Shown one piece after another: positions 24,846-32,179 of a DNA stretch of 47,572 bases. A program made the position numbers and the translations under genes. The notes below the pieces were generated by a model. That model made no database searches, was not told where the DNA came from, and worked only from the letters and a program-made list of their open reading frames with translations. Source of the DNA: Hahella sp. HN01 (lineage in GTDB: Bacteria > Pseudomonadota > Gammaproteobacteria > Pseudomonadales > Oleiphilaceae). The stretch lies in contig NZ_JAHMIN010000004.1 in assembly GCF_018986435.1 (NCBI RefSeq), forward strand, positions 1 to 47,572, read 5' to 3'. Numbering within the stretch: position 1 is the stretch's first letter; every line of letters begins with the position of its first letter.

Positions 24846-25214
24846 TTAACCGGCGTTGTAGGGGAATAGCGTTTGCGAGTCTCTGTTCCATTCGAACAGC
24901 GTTTCGTGTGACTTAGCGGATGCTGGCCATCCTTTTTCCAGCGCTGACTCGATCACTTTTCTGACTTCGGCGGGAGTGATCGGTCTCAACTCAAATAGCT
25001 CCTCTGCTTTTTCTGGAGGGCATGCGATCACGGGGCCGAAGTTGAGCCAGGGGTCATCAAAACGTGTGGTGACAATCAGCTTCTGACTTTTGTTATCAGA
25101 AAGCCAGATTGTGAGTCGCAGATATCCGGTCTCTTCTTTCAAGCATCTCTCATGCGAAATGACGTAGATGAAAGTGAGTTCACTCACCGAAATTTTGCGA
25201 AGTTTGCTTTTCAT
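24846..25214 (-). CDS. Hypothetical protein, 122 aa
   Basis: This is a small soluble protein that I do not recognise. It has alternating strands (TGYLRLTIWLSD, KLIVTTRFDD, FGPVIACPP) followed by a helical part (ITPAEVRKVIESALEKGW). The PAEVRKVIESAL segment resembles the end of many small hypothetical proteins whose C-terminal helix follows a beta meander, but no function follows from that. The start is uncertain: ATG at 25214 or TTG at 25250, neither with a Shine-Dalgarno. It lies 100 bp after aceA on the same strand, behind a strong terminator, so it is either read-through dependent or has its own promoter near 25220-25260. Confidence 0.6.
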   Translation of the reverse strand: MKSKLRKISVSELTFIYVISHERCLKEETGYLRLTIWLSDNKSQKLIVTTRFDDPWLNFGPVIACPPEKAEELFELRPITPAEVRKVIESALEKGWPASAKSHETLFEWNRDSQTLFPYNAG

Positions 25215-25256
25215 CAATAAGACGGCTCGATTGGCGTAGCTGACGCTCAATCTAAC

Positions 25257-25288
25257 AAAAAAAAGGCGACCTTGCGGCCGCCTTTTTT
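25257..25288 (-). terminator. Intrinsic terminator after aceA
   Basis: On the minus strand AAAAAAGGCGGCC pairs with GGTCGCCTTTTTT around a GCAA loop, with one G-U pair, and the 3' arm continues to T8. It starts 27 nt after the aceA stop. It is one of the strongest terminators in the window. Confidence 0.9.
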
Positions 25289-25314
25289 CGGGGACTTAGC
25301 GTGAAAATCGGTTC

Positions 25315-26649
25315 TTAGTGGAACTGATCTTCTTCAGTTGAGCCGGTCAGAGCGGTTACTGAAGACTGACCGCCTTGGATAACGGTGGTCATGTCGTCGA
25401 AGTAGCCGGTGCCGACTTCTTGCTGGTGAGCAACGAAGGTGTAACCTCGTTCCGCAGCAGCAAATTCGGTTTCCTGCAGTTCCACGTATGCGGACATGTC
25501 GTTGCGAGCGTACTTGTACGCCAAGTCGAACATGTTGTACCACATGTTGTGGATGCCCGCCAAAGTGATGAACTGGAACTTGTAGCCCATGGCTGACAGT
25601 TCGCGCTGGAACTTGGCGATAGTGGCGTCGTCCAGGTTCTTCTTCCAGTTGAAGGAAGGAGAGCAGTTGTAGGACAACAGTTGGTCTGGGTATTCCTTCT
25701 TGATCGCTTCCGCGAATTTCCTGGCTTCAGCCAGATCCGGCGTCGCCGTTTCACACCACAGCAGGTCGGCGTATGGCGCGTAAGCCAGGCCGCGAGCGAT
25801 GGCTTGGTCAATACCGGCTTTAACGCGGTAGAAACCTTCAGAAGTACGGTCGCCAGTGACGAACGGCTTGTCGTAGTCGTCGCAGTCGGAAGTCAGCAGA
25901 TCCGCCGCGTTGGCGTCAGTACGCGCCAGAACGATGGTGGATGTGCCGGAAACGTCAGCGGCCAGACGGGCTGCGATCAGTTTCTGTACAGCTTCTTGAG
26001 TCGGAACCAGAACTTTTCCGCCCATGTGGCCACACTTCTTAACGGAAGCCAACTGGTCTTCGAAGTGAACGCCGGAAGCGCCTGCTTCGATCATGGCGCG
26101 CATCAGTTCGTAAGCGTTCAATACGCCGCCGAAACCGGCTTCCGCGTCAGCAACGATCGGAGCGAAGTAATCGATGTAGCCTTCGTCGCCTGGGTTCAAG
26201 CCTTTTTTCCACTGAATCTGGTCAGCGCGACGGAAAGAGTTGTTGATGCGCTTAACGACTGCTGGAACAGAGTCCACCGGGTACAGAGACTGATCCGGGA
26301 ACATGGACATGTAAGAGTTGTTGTCCGCAGCAACCTGCCAGCCTGACAGGTAGATAGCCTGGATGCCGGCTTTAACCTGCTGTACAGCCTGACCGCCGGT
26401 CAGAGCGCCCATGGCGTTGACGAAGTCCTTCTCAGGACGAAAAGCGGGTTTGGCGCCTTCATTGATCAGCTTCCACAGCTTCTCAGCGCCGCGCTTGGCG
26501 ATAGTGTTTTCGATTTTCAGGGAACCACGCAGGCGCACTACGTCTTCAGCAGAGTAGGTGCGTCTTACGCCTTTCCAACGTGGGTTTTCCGCCCAGTCCT
26601 TCTCGATGGCTGCTATTTCTTCAGCGCGATTGTAATTTCCAGTTGTCAT
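25315..26649 (-). CDS. aceA: Isocitrate lyase
   Basis: This is the first enzyme of the glyoxylate shunt, splitting isocitrate into glyoxylate and succinate for growth on acetate or fatty acids. The catalytic loop KKCGHMGGK (about 205-213) with the essential cysteine is present. Also present are the metal-binding [14 protein letters not shown], the [10 protein letters not shown] stretch, the [11 protein letters not shown] motif, and [12 protein letters not shown]. At 444 aa it is the short (E. coli-type) form. The LysR gene is divergent 107 bp away and is a likely regulator. The same window holds icd, the competing enzyme for isocitrate. Malate synthase is not in the window. Confidence 0.97.
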   Translation of the reverse strand: MTTGNYNRAEEIAAIEKDWAENPRWKGVRRTYSAEDVVRLRGSLKIENTIAKRGAEKLWKLINEGAKPAFRPEKDFVNAMGALTGGQAVQQVKAGIQAIYLSGWQVAADNNSYMSMFPDQSLYPVDSVPAVVKRINNSFRRADQIQWKKGLNPGDEGYIDYFAPIVADAEAGFGGVLNAYELMRAMIEAGASGVHFEDQLASVKKCGHMGGKVLVPTQEAVQKLIAARLAADVSGTSTIVLARTDANAADLLTSDCDDYDKPFVTGDRTSEGFYRVKAGIDQAIARGLAYAPYADLLWCETATPDLAEARKFAEAIKKEYPDQLLSYNCSPSFNWKKNLDDATIAKFQRELSAMGYKFQFITLAGIHNMWYNMFDLAYKYARNDMSAYVELQETEFAAAERGYTFVAHQQEVGTGYFDDMTTVIQGGQSSVTALTGSTEEDQFH

Positions 26650-26756
26650 CGCTCAACGACCCTCTTTTGGTTTAGTCGAATTTTTGTACGAGACAAAGTG
26701 TACGACTTTAGTCATAATTTCTTAAATTTATAGTTTTTATTTTCGGTATTCGTGAA
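26650..26756. promoter_or_regulatory. aceA-lysR divergent control region
   Basis: This 107-bp AT-rich spacer has a tandem GTACGA (26686-26691 and 26700-26705, 14 bp apart) inside a TTTTTGTACGAGACAAAGTG context, flanked by TTAGTCGAA and TTTAGTCAT. Tandem half-sites 14 bp apart could bind the divergent LysR-type protein. No confident -35/-10 pair can be given. Confidence 0.45.
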
Positions 26757-27719
26757 ATGAATGTAAGCCGTATCGATCTGAATTTATTGGTTTTTCTTGA
26801 TGTTTTGCTACGGGAAAAAAGCGTCACCAAGGCGGCGAATCACTTGGGAATCACCCAGCCGGCCATGAGTAATGGTCTGCGTCGTCTGCGGGATATGTTC
26901 GGCGATCCATTGCTGGTGCGCACCAGTGAGGGCATGACGGCGACGGCCCGCGCGCTGGAGTTGCAGCCGATGGTGCGGTCGATATTGTCCGATATAGATA
27001 TGGTGGTGCAGCCGAAGGAAGTATTTTCGCCGTCGACCAGCCGCCGCGTCTTTCGCATTATGGCCAGCGACTATGCGGAAAGCACCCTGATCCCCGCTTT
27101 GTTACGCCGTTTGCGCAGAGTGGCGCCGAATATCATCCTGGACGTGCTGACCCCCAGCGACGTCACCTTTCTCGATGTGGAGCAGGGCAGAGTGGATATG
27201 GCGATCAACCGCTTTGACAAAATGCCCCAGTCTTTTCACCAGAAAACCATTTGGGAGGACAGCTTTTCCTGCCTGTTGAGCGTGCATAACCCGTTGGTGT
27301 TCGATTTCACTCTGGAGAATTATCTCAACGCCAATCATATCTGGGTCAGTAAAACCGGTTTTGGCGTGGGGGTGGGCGTTAACCCCAAGGATGTGCAGCG
27401 TTTGGGATGGGTGGATGAGGCGCTGACCCGGTTAGGGCGAAAACGGAAGATCAGCGTGTTTACCCGCCACTATCAGGTGGCGATGTTGCTCGCTCAGCAG
27501 CATGATCTGATCGCCACCTTGCCGAGTCGCGCCGCGTTGTTGACTCTGGACAGCCCGGGCGTCGTGGTTAAAGAGCCGCCTTTTCCCATTCCGCCGATCG
27601 AGCTGAAAATGGCGTGGAGCCCGCTGTTGCAGAACAACTCAGACCACCGCTGGCTGCGTCAACTGATCACTGAAGCCGCCAACGAACCCGAAGAGAGGGA
27701 GACCCGAGCCAAGGACTGA
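26757..27719 (+). CDS. LysR-family regulator divergent from aceA
   Basis: This is a DNA-binding regulator of the NodD-like branch of the LysR family. The N-terminal wHTH is typical: RIDLNLLVFLDVLLREKSV, then TKAANHLGITQPAMSNGLRRL and a FGDPLLVRTSEGMTATARA wing. The effector domain (about 90-300) has VFRIMASDYAESTLIPALL and the FTRHYQVAMLLAQQHDLIATLP segment of this branch. At 320 aa it is normal, with a short charged C-terminal tail. Divergence from aceA suggests glyoxylate-shunt control, but the ligand is unknown. Confidence 0.88.
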   Translation: MNVSRIDLNLLVFLDVLLREKSVTKAANHLGITQPAMSNGLRRLRDMFGDPLLVRTSEGMTATARALELQPMVRSILSDIDMVVQPKEVFSPSTSRRVFRIMASDYAESTLIPALLRRLRRVAPNIILDVLTPSDVTFLDVEQGRVDMAINRFDKMPQSFHQKTIWEDSFSCLLSVHNPLVFDFTLENYLNANHIWVSKTGFGVGVGVNPKDVQRLGWVDEALTRLGRKRKISVFTRHYQVAMLLAQQHDLIATLPSRAALLTLDSPGVVVKEPPFPIPPIELKMAWSPLLQNNSDHRWLRQLITEAANEPEERETRAKD

Positions 27720-27751
27720 TAATCATGCCATGCGCTCTTGCCATCGGCGAC

Positions 27752-28531
27752 TCAGGATTTTTGCATGACATCCACCAGCTTATTGTTCAGCTCCAATATC
27801 TGCTTGGCCATATTTTCCATTAGCGCCAGACAGGTGCGCGGCTGATTGCGAATCAGAAAAATAAACTCGTCCATGGGGGCGGACATGACGGTGCAAGGGC
27901 GGTCGGCGATGACCGTGGCGGTGCGGGGCGTTTTGGTCAATGCCGCCATGGCGCCGAAAATCTCATTGGGGCCGACTTTGCCGACCAATTGATCCTTTAC
28001 GTACACCGACGCCTCGCCGCTGATCAGGTCAAACACTTCATCGGCGGTATCGCCCTCACGTATGATCACTTCTCCCTGTTTGAACGACTTGAAGGAAGTG
28101 TGGGTTTCATTCTGCGTGTCGAGACCGTGGCAGCAGGCTTCGGCGAAAAAAGCCGAGATCTGCATGAGATATTCTTTGAAGTGCGCCGAGCCTGCGGCGG
28201 CGTCGCGAAAACGCTTCTTGCTGATCTGGGCCAGGGTGGCGGGGCCGTCCGAGCGAATGACTGGCTCAGGGAAGCCCGACAGCACCTGAATGCCGATCAG
28301 GTCTCCGGTCTCGAAATGATAAATCGGGCGGTCATCCGTCACCGCCTCCAGCTCGCCTGACTCGACGAAGTATAAATAGTCGCCATCGAACTCCCGATAC
28401 AGGTCGTCGATGTAGTCGAATTTGACGCTATCGCACAGCATCTTGATGGCGTCGTACAGCTTGGCGCTGCTCTGGGTGACGTTTGCGCCCAGGGCCTGCA
28501 GCCTGTCCGTTGTGCTATTGATGAAACGCAT
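27752..28531 (-). CDS. Tandem cyclic-nucleotide-binding domain protein
   Basis: This is a soluble protein of 259 aa with a CRP/PKA-type cyclic nucleotide-binding (CNB) fold at about 145-245. It shows FKQGEVIIREGDTADEVFDL, SGEASVYVKDQLVG, and a phosphate-binding cassette FGAMAALTKTPRTATV. In the usual cassette FGE(L)AL..PRAATV, the glutamate contacts the ribose 2'-OH; here it is Ala, while the arginine is kept. The first 120 residues look like a second, degenerate CNB fold (DGDYLYFVESGELEAV, YHFETGDLIGIQVLSG). No helix-turn-helix follows, so it is not a CRP-like transcription factor. It is last in the operon after the FecR-domain gene (26-bp gap), and a cyclase lies nearby, so it is the likely receptor of the local signal. 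Confidence 0.85.
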   Translation of the reverse strand: MRFINSTTDRLQALGANVTQSSAKLYDAIKMLCDSVKFDYIDDLYREFDGDYLYFVESGELEAVTDDRPIYHFETGDLIGIQVLSGFPEPVIRSDGPATLAQISKKRFRDAAAGSAHFKEYLMQISAFFAEACCHGLDTQNETHTSFKSFKQGEVIIREGDTADEVFDLISGEASVYVKDQLVGKVGPNEIFGAMAALTKTPRTATVIADRPCTVMSAPMDEFIFLIRNQPRTCLALMENMAKQILELNNKLVDVMQKS

Positions 28532-28557
28532 GGTGTTAGTTCCCCCACAGAGACGGA

Positions 28558-30726
28558 CTATTGTTGTTCCATAAGCAAAAGGCCTTCCACATGAACGTCT
28601 GGATCGTCAAATTGCTGCAAGTCGAAGGAGCCGGCGAAGGCGTCTCCCGGCGTTGCGAAAATGCCGTTGAGATTACCGGTGACGCAGCCGCTGCAATTGA
28701 CCGAACCGCTGATATCCCCGTTCAACACGTTCAAATAGGCCTGGGCGTCCTGATAAGAGCCTGACAACTGGCTGCTCCAGTTCTGGCTGGCGGTGCTGAT
28801 GTCCAGCAGGCCATTGCTGATGACGCCGCTATCGAAATCCACTTGAAAGGAGCCATTGACTGCGGTGACCGCTCCGTCTGAGCCGCTGCCGATAAAGTCG
28901 CCGGTGGTGGCGAAATTAGCGGTTCCCGTCAGGTCGGCGGTGTTGGCGGCTTCCGCTGTCAGCCAGTAGATGGAGCGCTCCTCGGATCTGAAAACGTCAG
29001 GGTTGGCTACGTCGTCATATATGTTCACGCCGGCGCTGGCGGATGACTTCCAGAGTCCCCAGCTGATGTTGCTGCGGCCACCCACGCTGGGATCGAATTT
29101 TTCCAGAACGGCGTCGCCCCGTCGCACCACTGTGTATGGCTCCGGGAAGTTATCCGGGTCGAAAAACATCACGGTGGAGGGCGGGCTGCCGGAGCCGGGC
29201 TCATCCACATCCGGCAGAAGGAAAACCGGCTCGCCGTTAGCGTCGAACACCATTTTCAGGTTGGCGGACTGGGAACCGTCGATGCTGCCGTAGCCGTAAG
29301 TGCCCTCCATGATGCCGCCCAGGGTGCCGGCGATATCCGTGCTGGAGGCGGAGGAGGAGATGGGATCATAGGTCACCAGACCAAACAGTAAGGTGACGTC
29401 TCCAGTGGTGGTGTAGAACTCCAGTTTGCCAGGATTCTGCATGGATTCGCGCACGCCGATGGGCGCGCCGGAGAGGGACAGGTCGTCGTCAATATCCGCG
29501 ATGAGGCCGGCCAGATCGGTAATGTTGTCTTGCAGCATGATTGTGATGGTATTAATCGGCGGCGTGCCGCCGGAGCTACTGAAGGAATATTCGATGTTGA
29601 ACGTCACCGGCCCCGCGCTGGTGTAATCGAAAGGCGTGATCGTCTGGGGGGCGATGATGGTGGCGAGTATCTCTGCGCCAGCCCCGGTCACCACGGCGGC
29701 GCCGAATATGCGGTCATTGATGAACTGCTCATACTCGGCGACGGTCAGGCGCGGGTCCTGAATGGCGGGGCCGGAGTTGTCGCCAGAGGGGGCTGGCGTC
29801 AGTCCGCCGCTCAAGTCAGGATTGGTGTCGGTGAAGTTGGTGGTTTCCGGATCACTGACAAGGTTAACGGGATTGGACTCGGCAATCGTCGTCGCGGAGA
29901 CCAGCTCCGCGTCGCTGTTATTGGCGCTGGCGGTTGTGTCGTCGGTGAAACCATCCGGTGACGTTTTGACTGCGCCAGTCGCCGCTGTCTGGCCTGAGGA
30001 AGCGGATGTGCTCTCGCTCTCTTTATCCGGCTCCTCTGCGGAGTTGGCGGCGTCGGCGGTCGCTCCTTGTGAGCGCGAGCGCCGGGCTTCCGCTTTCGGG
30101 ATGGGCAGGCCTTGCTGCATTTCCGGCGGCGCTTGCAGGAGCCCTTCAGGGGCCTGTCCGGGTGTGATAGCGGAGAAGCGGAAGGCGACATCCTCTCCCA
30201 GGTCCAGGGCTCCGGCGGTGTTCTCTACCCGCACGCCTCCTTGCCAGACTGCCAGCAGCAGCTTTTGGCCACTGCTCTCCAGTGCTTCGTAGTGCGTGCC
30301 GCGGATACCGATGCTGGCTGCGTGGGTGGAGACTTTGTAGGCGTCACTGTCGCCTTTGCCGATGGAGCCTGTGATGGTGCGAAATCCGCCTTCCAGCAGC
30401 TGCATGATGGCGGCTCCGCCTTTACCCTCGTCTCCTGGAGAATACTCTTCAATGGTGAAGCGGGTGTTTTCCCGCAGCGTCATCAGAGCCTTGTCGGTAA
30501 ATCTTAGTTGCAGCATGGAGTCGGCCCCGGTAGTGAGCGTATCTCCTACATAGATAGCGGCGCGCCGGTTCAGGGAACGTTCTTCGCCATTATCTCCCGT
30601 CGCTGTGGCGACGCCGCGGGACATAATCACTTTGCCCGCCTCCAATGGCGCAGCGGCGGCCGTAGGCGCCAGCATGCCGTAGGTCATCAGTATGGCGGCC
30701 AACGCGTTGAGCATGAGTTCTCGCAT
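28558..30726 (-). CDS. Secreted FecR-domain protein with glycine-rich beta C-terminus
   Basis: This 722-aa protein has a Sec signal peptide (hydrophobic residues 5-18, cleavage near TAAAA-AP). A FecR domain spans about 50-170 (GDTLTTGADSMLQLRFTD, FRTITGSIGK, STHAASIGIRGTHYEA, WQGGVRVEN). A low-complexity linker rich in Ala, Ser, Thr and Asp (about 200-330) follows, then a long beta-rich C-terminal half. The last 150 residues have alternating strands and Gly-rich turns (LTGTANFATTGDFIGSGSDG, FQVDFDSGVISNGLLD, NGIFATPGDAFAGSFDL) that recall the C-terminal barrels of TbpB-like Slam cargo. Two cysteines lie in NCSGCV. AAGGAGGT sits at ideal spacing and overlaps the stop of the barrel gene. The cargo role is inferred. 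Confidence 0.82.
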   Translation of the reverse strand: MRELMLNALAAILMTYGMLAPTAAAAPLEAGKVIMSRGVATATGDNGEERSLNRRAAIYVGDTLTTGADSMLQLRFTDKALMTLRENTRFTIEEYSPGDEGKGGAAIMQLLEGGFRTITGSIGKGDSDAYKVSTHAASIGIRGTHYEALESSGQKLLLAVWQGGVRVENTAGALDLGEDVAFRFSAITPGQAPEGLLQAPPEMQQGLPIPKAEARRSRSQGATADAANSAEEPDKESESTSASSGQTAATGAVKTSPDGFTDDTTASANNSDAELVSATTIAESNPVNLVSDPETTNFTDTNPDLSGGLTPAPSGDNSGPAIQDPRLTVAEYEQFINDRIFGAAVVTGAGAEILATIIAPQTITPFDYTSAGPVTFNIEYSFSSSGGTPPINTITIMLQDNITDLAGLIADIDDDLSLSGAPIGVRESMQNPGKLEFYTTTGDVTLLFGLVTYDPISSSASSTDIAGTLGGIMEGTYGYGSIDGSQSANLKMVFDANGEPVFLLPDVDEPGSGSPPSTVMFFDPDNFPEPYTVVRRGDAVLEKFDPSVGGRSNISWGLWKSSASAGVNIYDDVANPDVFRSEERSIYWLTAEAANTADLTGTANFATTGDFIGSGSDGAVTAVNGSFQVDFDSGVISNGLLDISTASQNWSSQLSGSYQDAQAYLNVLNGDISGSVNCSGCVTGNLNGIFATPGDAFAGSFDLQQFDDPDVHVEGLLLMEQQ

Positions 30727-30738
30727 AAGGGGACCTCC

Positions 30739-32052
30739 TTAAAACCGCCAACGAACGCGAAATTCTCCGCGCCATCGGGTGTAGTCATATAAGTCCAGAT
30801 TGCTTTGGTTGTCCGTGTAGGACAGCTCGGCGAGCGCGCTTAACTCATGATTGAGTTTCCATTCGCCGCCGGCGTTGAACTGGGAAGATTTATCGTCGCG
30901 CACTTCTCCGAAGACCAGGTTTTCCGCTTTGTAATCAGCGAAAAAGCCTGAGTATCCTACGTACGGCGTTAGAGTGGGGGAAAGCTTGTAGCTAAGCCGA
31001 TAGCCCAGACTGTAGAAGTCTTTGGCGAGAGAGGCTGCGTCCTGTTCCCGTGGGTTTTCCGTCCCGGCGAAGACACTGAGGGTGTGCAGGAGTCTGGCGC
31101 GAGGAATGAGGAAAGACAGACCTGTCAGCGGCTGATAGTTATTCAGCAGCGGGTTGGCGAAAGAGTCTTTGACGAATACGCCCGCGTAAAAAAACGTCAG
31201 CAAATGCGCATTCCATTGCTCTCGCCACTGCATGAACGCGCTGGTATTGCGCTGGTAATCTTCGGCGTCCAGCAGCACATGTTGATAAGAGGCCCCGGCC
31301 TCCAACTCCCGACGGGCGCGATGGTATTTCCAAGAGGCGCTGAGGCGGGCGGAGTCGAGGTCAAAATCGCTGTTTTCAAAGTTGTGCTTGTGCTGGCTGT
31401 CGAACTCCAGTTTGGCGGCGTTTAATTGTGAAACCGGGTGCTCGTAAGCGAAATTGGTGCGCAGCGCGGCGTAGGCGCTTTCCGTTTCCTGAGCGGAATC
31501 AGGCAGCTCAAACAGACCCACGAAGCGTTCGTCGGTGGCGTTGTTGATGTTGCTGTCGTAACCGCCGCCCAGTCCGATATAGCCGCGCCAGCGCCGCTGG
31601 CTTTCATATTCGCGTTCGTCCAACGCGGCGAGAAATCGGGCGATATTGTCTTTGACGGCGGGCGGCGGCTCTCTGGCCAGAACGATGAGAAACTGCTCCC
31701 GCGCAGCCTCATACTGCTGCAGATTAAACAGTGTTCTCGCGTACTCCAGGCGGAAGCGATCATTGTCCGGGTACGTGGCCGTGAGCCTTTCGAACATAAA
31801 TTGCGCTTCCGGGTAGTGGCCGCTCTGCAGGGCGGACATGCCGAAATAGAAATCGAACTCCGGATCGCCTTCCATGTTCTCCACTTGCGCGGACCCCAGT
31901 CGATAAGCCTGCTCATAATCCGCTGCGGCGTTCAACGACTTCAAGGTCGCAGTGATTGAGCTACTCTTAACAGAATCCTGGGCGTAGGCGGGCAGGCCCC
32001 AGATCATCAGCAAAACCATTAACAGGCGGCGAGTTATTTTGGTTATCAACAA
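30739..32052 (-). CDS. TPR plus outer-membrane barrel protein, Slam/DUF560-like
   Basis: This 437-aa outer-membrane protein starts at a TTG with AAGGAA 8 nt upstream. A Sec signal (RRLLMVLLMIWGLPAYA-Q) is followed by TPR-type helices at about 30-145 (YEQAYRLGSAQVENMEGD, HYPEAQFMFERLTATYPDN, YEAAREQFLIVLAREPP). A barrel then begins at about 160 with YIGLGGGYDSNINN, the typical first strand of DUF560/Slam proteins, and ends in FRVRWRF with a C-terminal aromatic BAM signal. Slam proteins (type XI secretion) move cargo across the outer membrane. The adjacent FecR-domain protein is the likely cargo, 12 bp downstream. An alternative is a generic TPR-barrel porin. Confidence 0.82.
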   Translation of the reverse strand: MLITKITRRLLMVLLMIWGLPAYAQDSVKSSSITATLKSLNAAADYEQAYRLGSAQVENMEGDPEFDFYFGMSALQSGHYPEAQFMFERLTATYPDNDRFRLEYARTLFNLQQYEAAREQFLIVLAREPPPAVKDNIARFLAALDEREYESQRRWRGYIGLGGGYDSNINNATDERFVGLFELPDSAQETESAYAALRTNFAYEHPVSQLNAAKLEFDSQHKHNFENSDFDLDSARLSASWKYHRARRELEAGASYQHVLLDAEDYQRNTSAFMQWREQWNAHLLTFFYAGVFVKDSFANPLLNNYQPLTGLSFLIPRARLLHTLSVFAGTENPREQDAASLAKDFYSLGYRLSYKLSPTLTPYVGYSGFFADYKAENLVFGEVRDDKSSQFNAGGEWKLNHELSALAELSYTDNQSNLDLYDYTRWRGEFRVRWRF

Positions 32053-32179
32053 AGCGATAATTCCTTTTGCCGATGGTTACGGAAACATCCAGTGCTTTAA
32101 GTCTAGAAAGAGAGGGTGATTTTGCCAGCCGCAGTTTTTTCGGAGTCGGCAATAAATTGATGAATTGCAACAAGTTCAC
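32053..32179. promoter_or_regulatory. Divergent control region of the CHASE2/FecR module
   Basis: This region separates the cyclase (right) and the barrel-FecR-CNB operon (left). It contains AAGGAA for the leftward gene and AT-rich stretches (CAATAAATTGATGAATTG). I see no TGTGA-N6-TCACA CRP site and no convincing promoter pair. A shared control region would coordinate the two units. Confidence 0.4.

Noticed and set aside
27752-28531. Naming the CNB protein a CRP/FNR transcription factor
   Set aside because: No helix-turn-helix follows the CNB fold; the protein ends 15-20 residues after the C-terminal helix.
32053-32179. CRP site in the cyclase divergent region
   Set aside because: No TGTGA-N6-TCACA or close variant is present on either strand.
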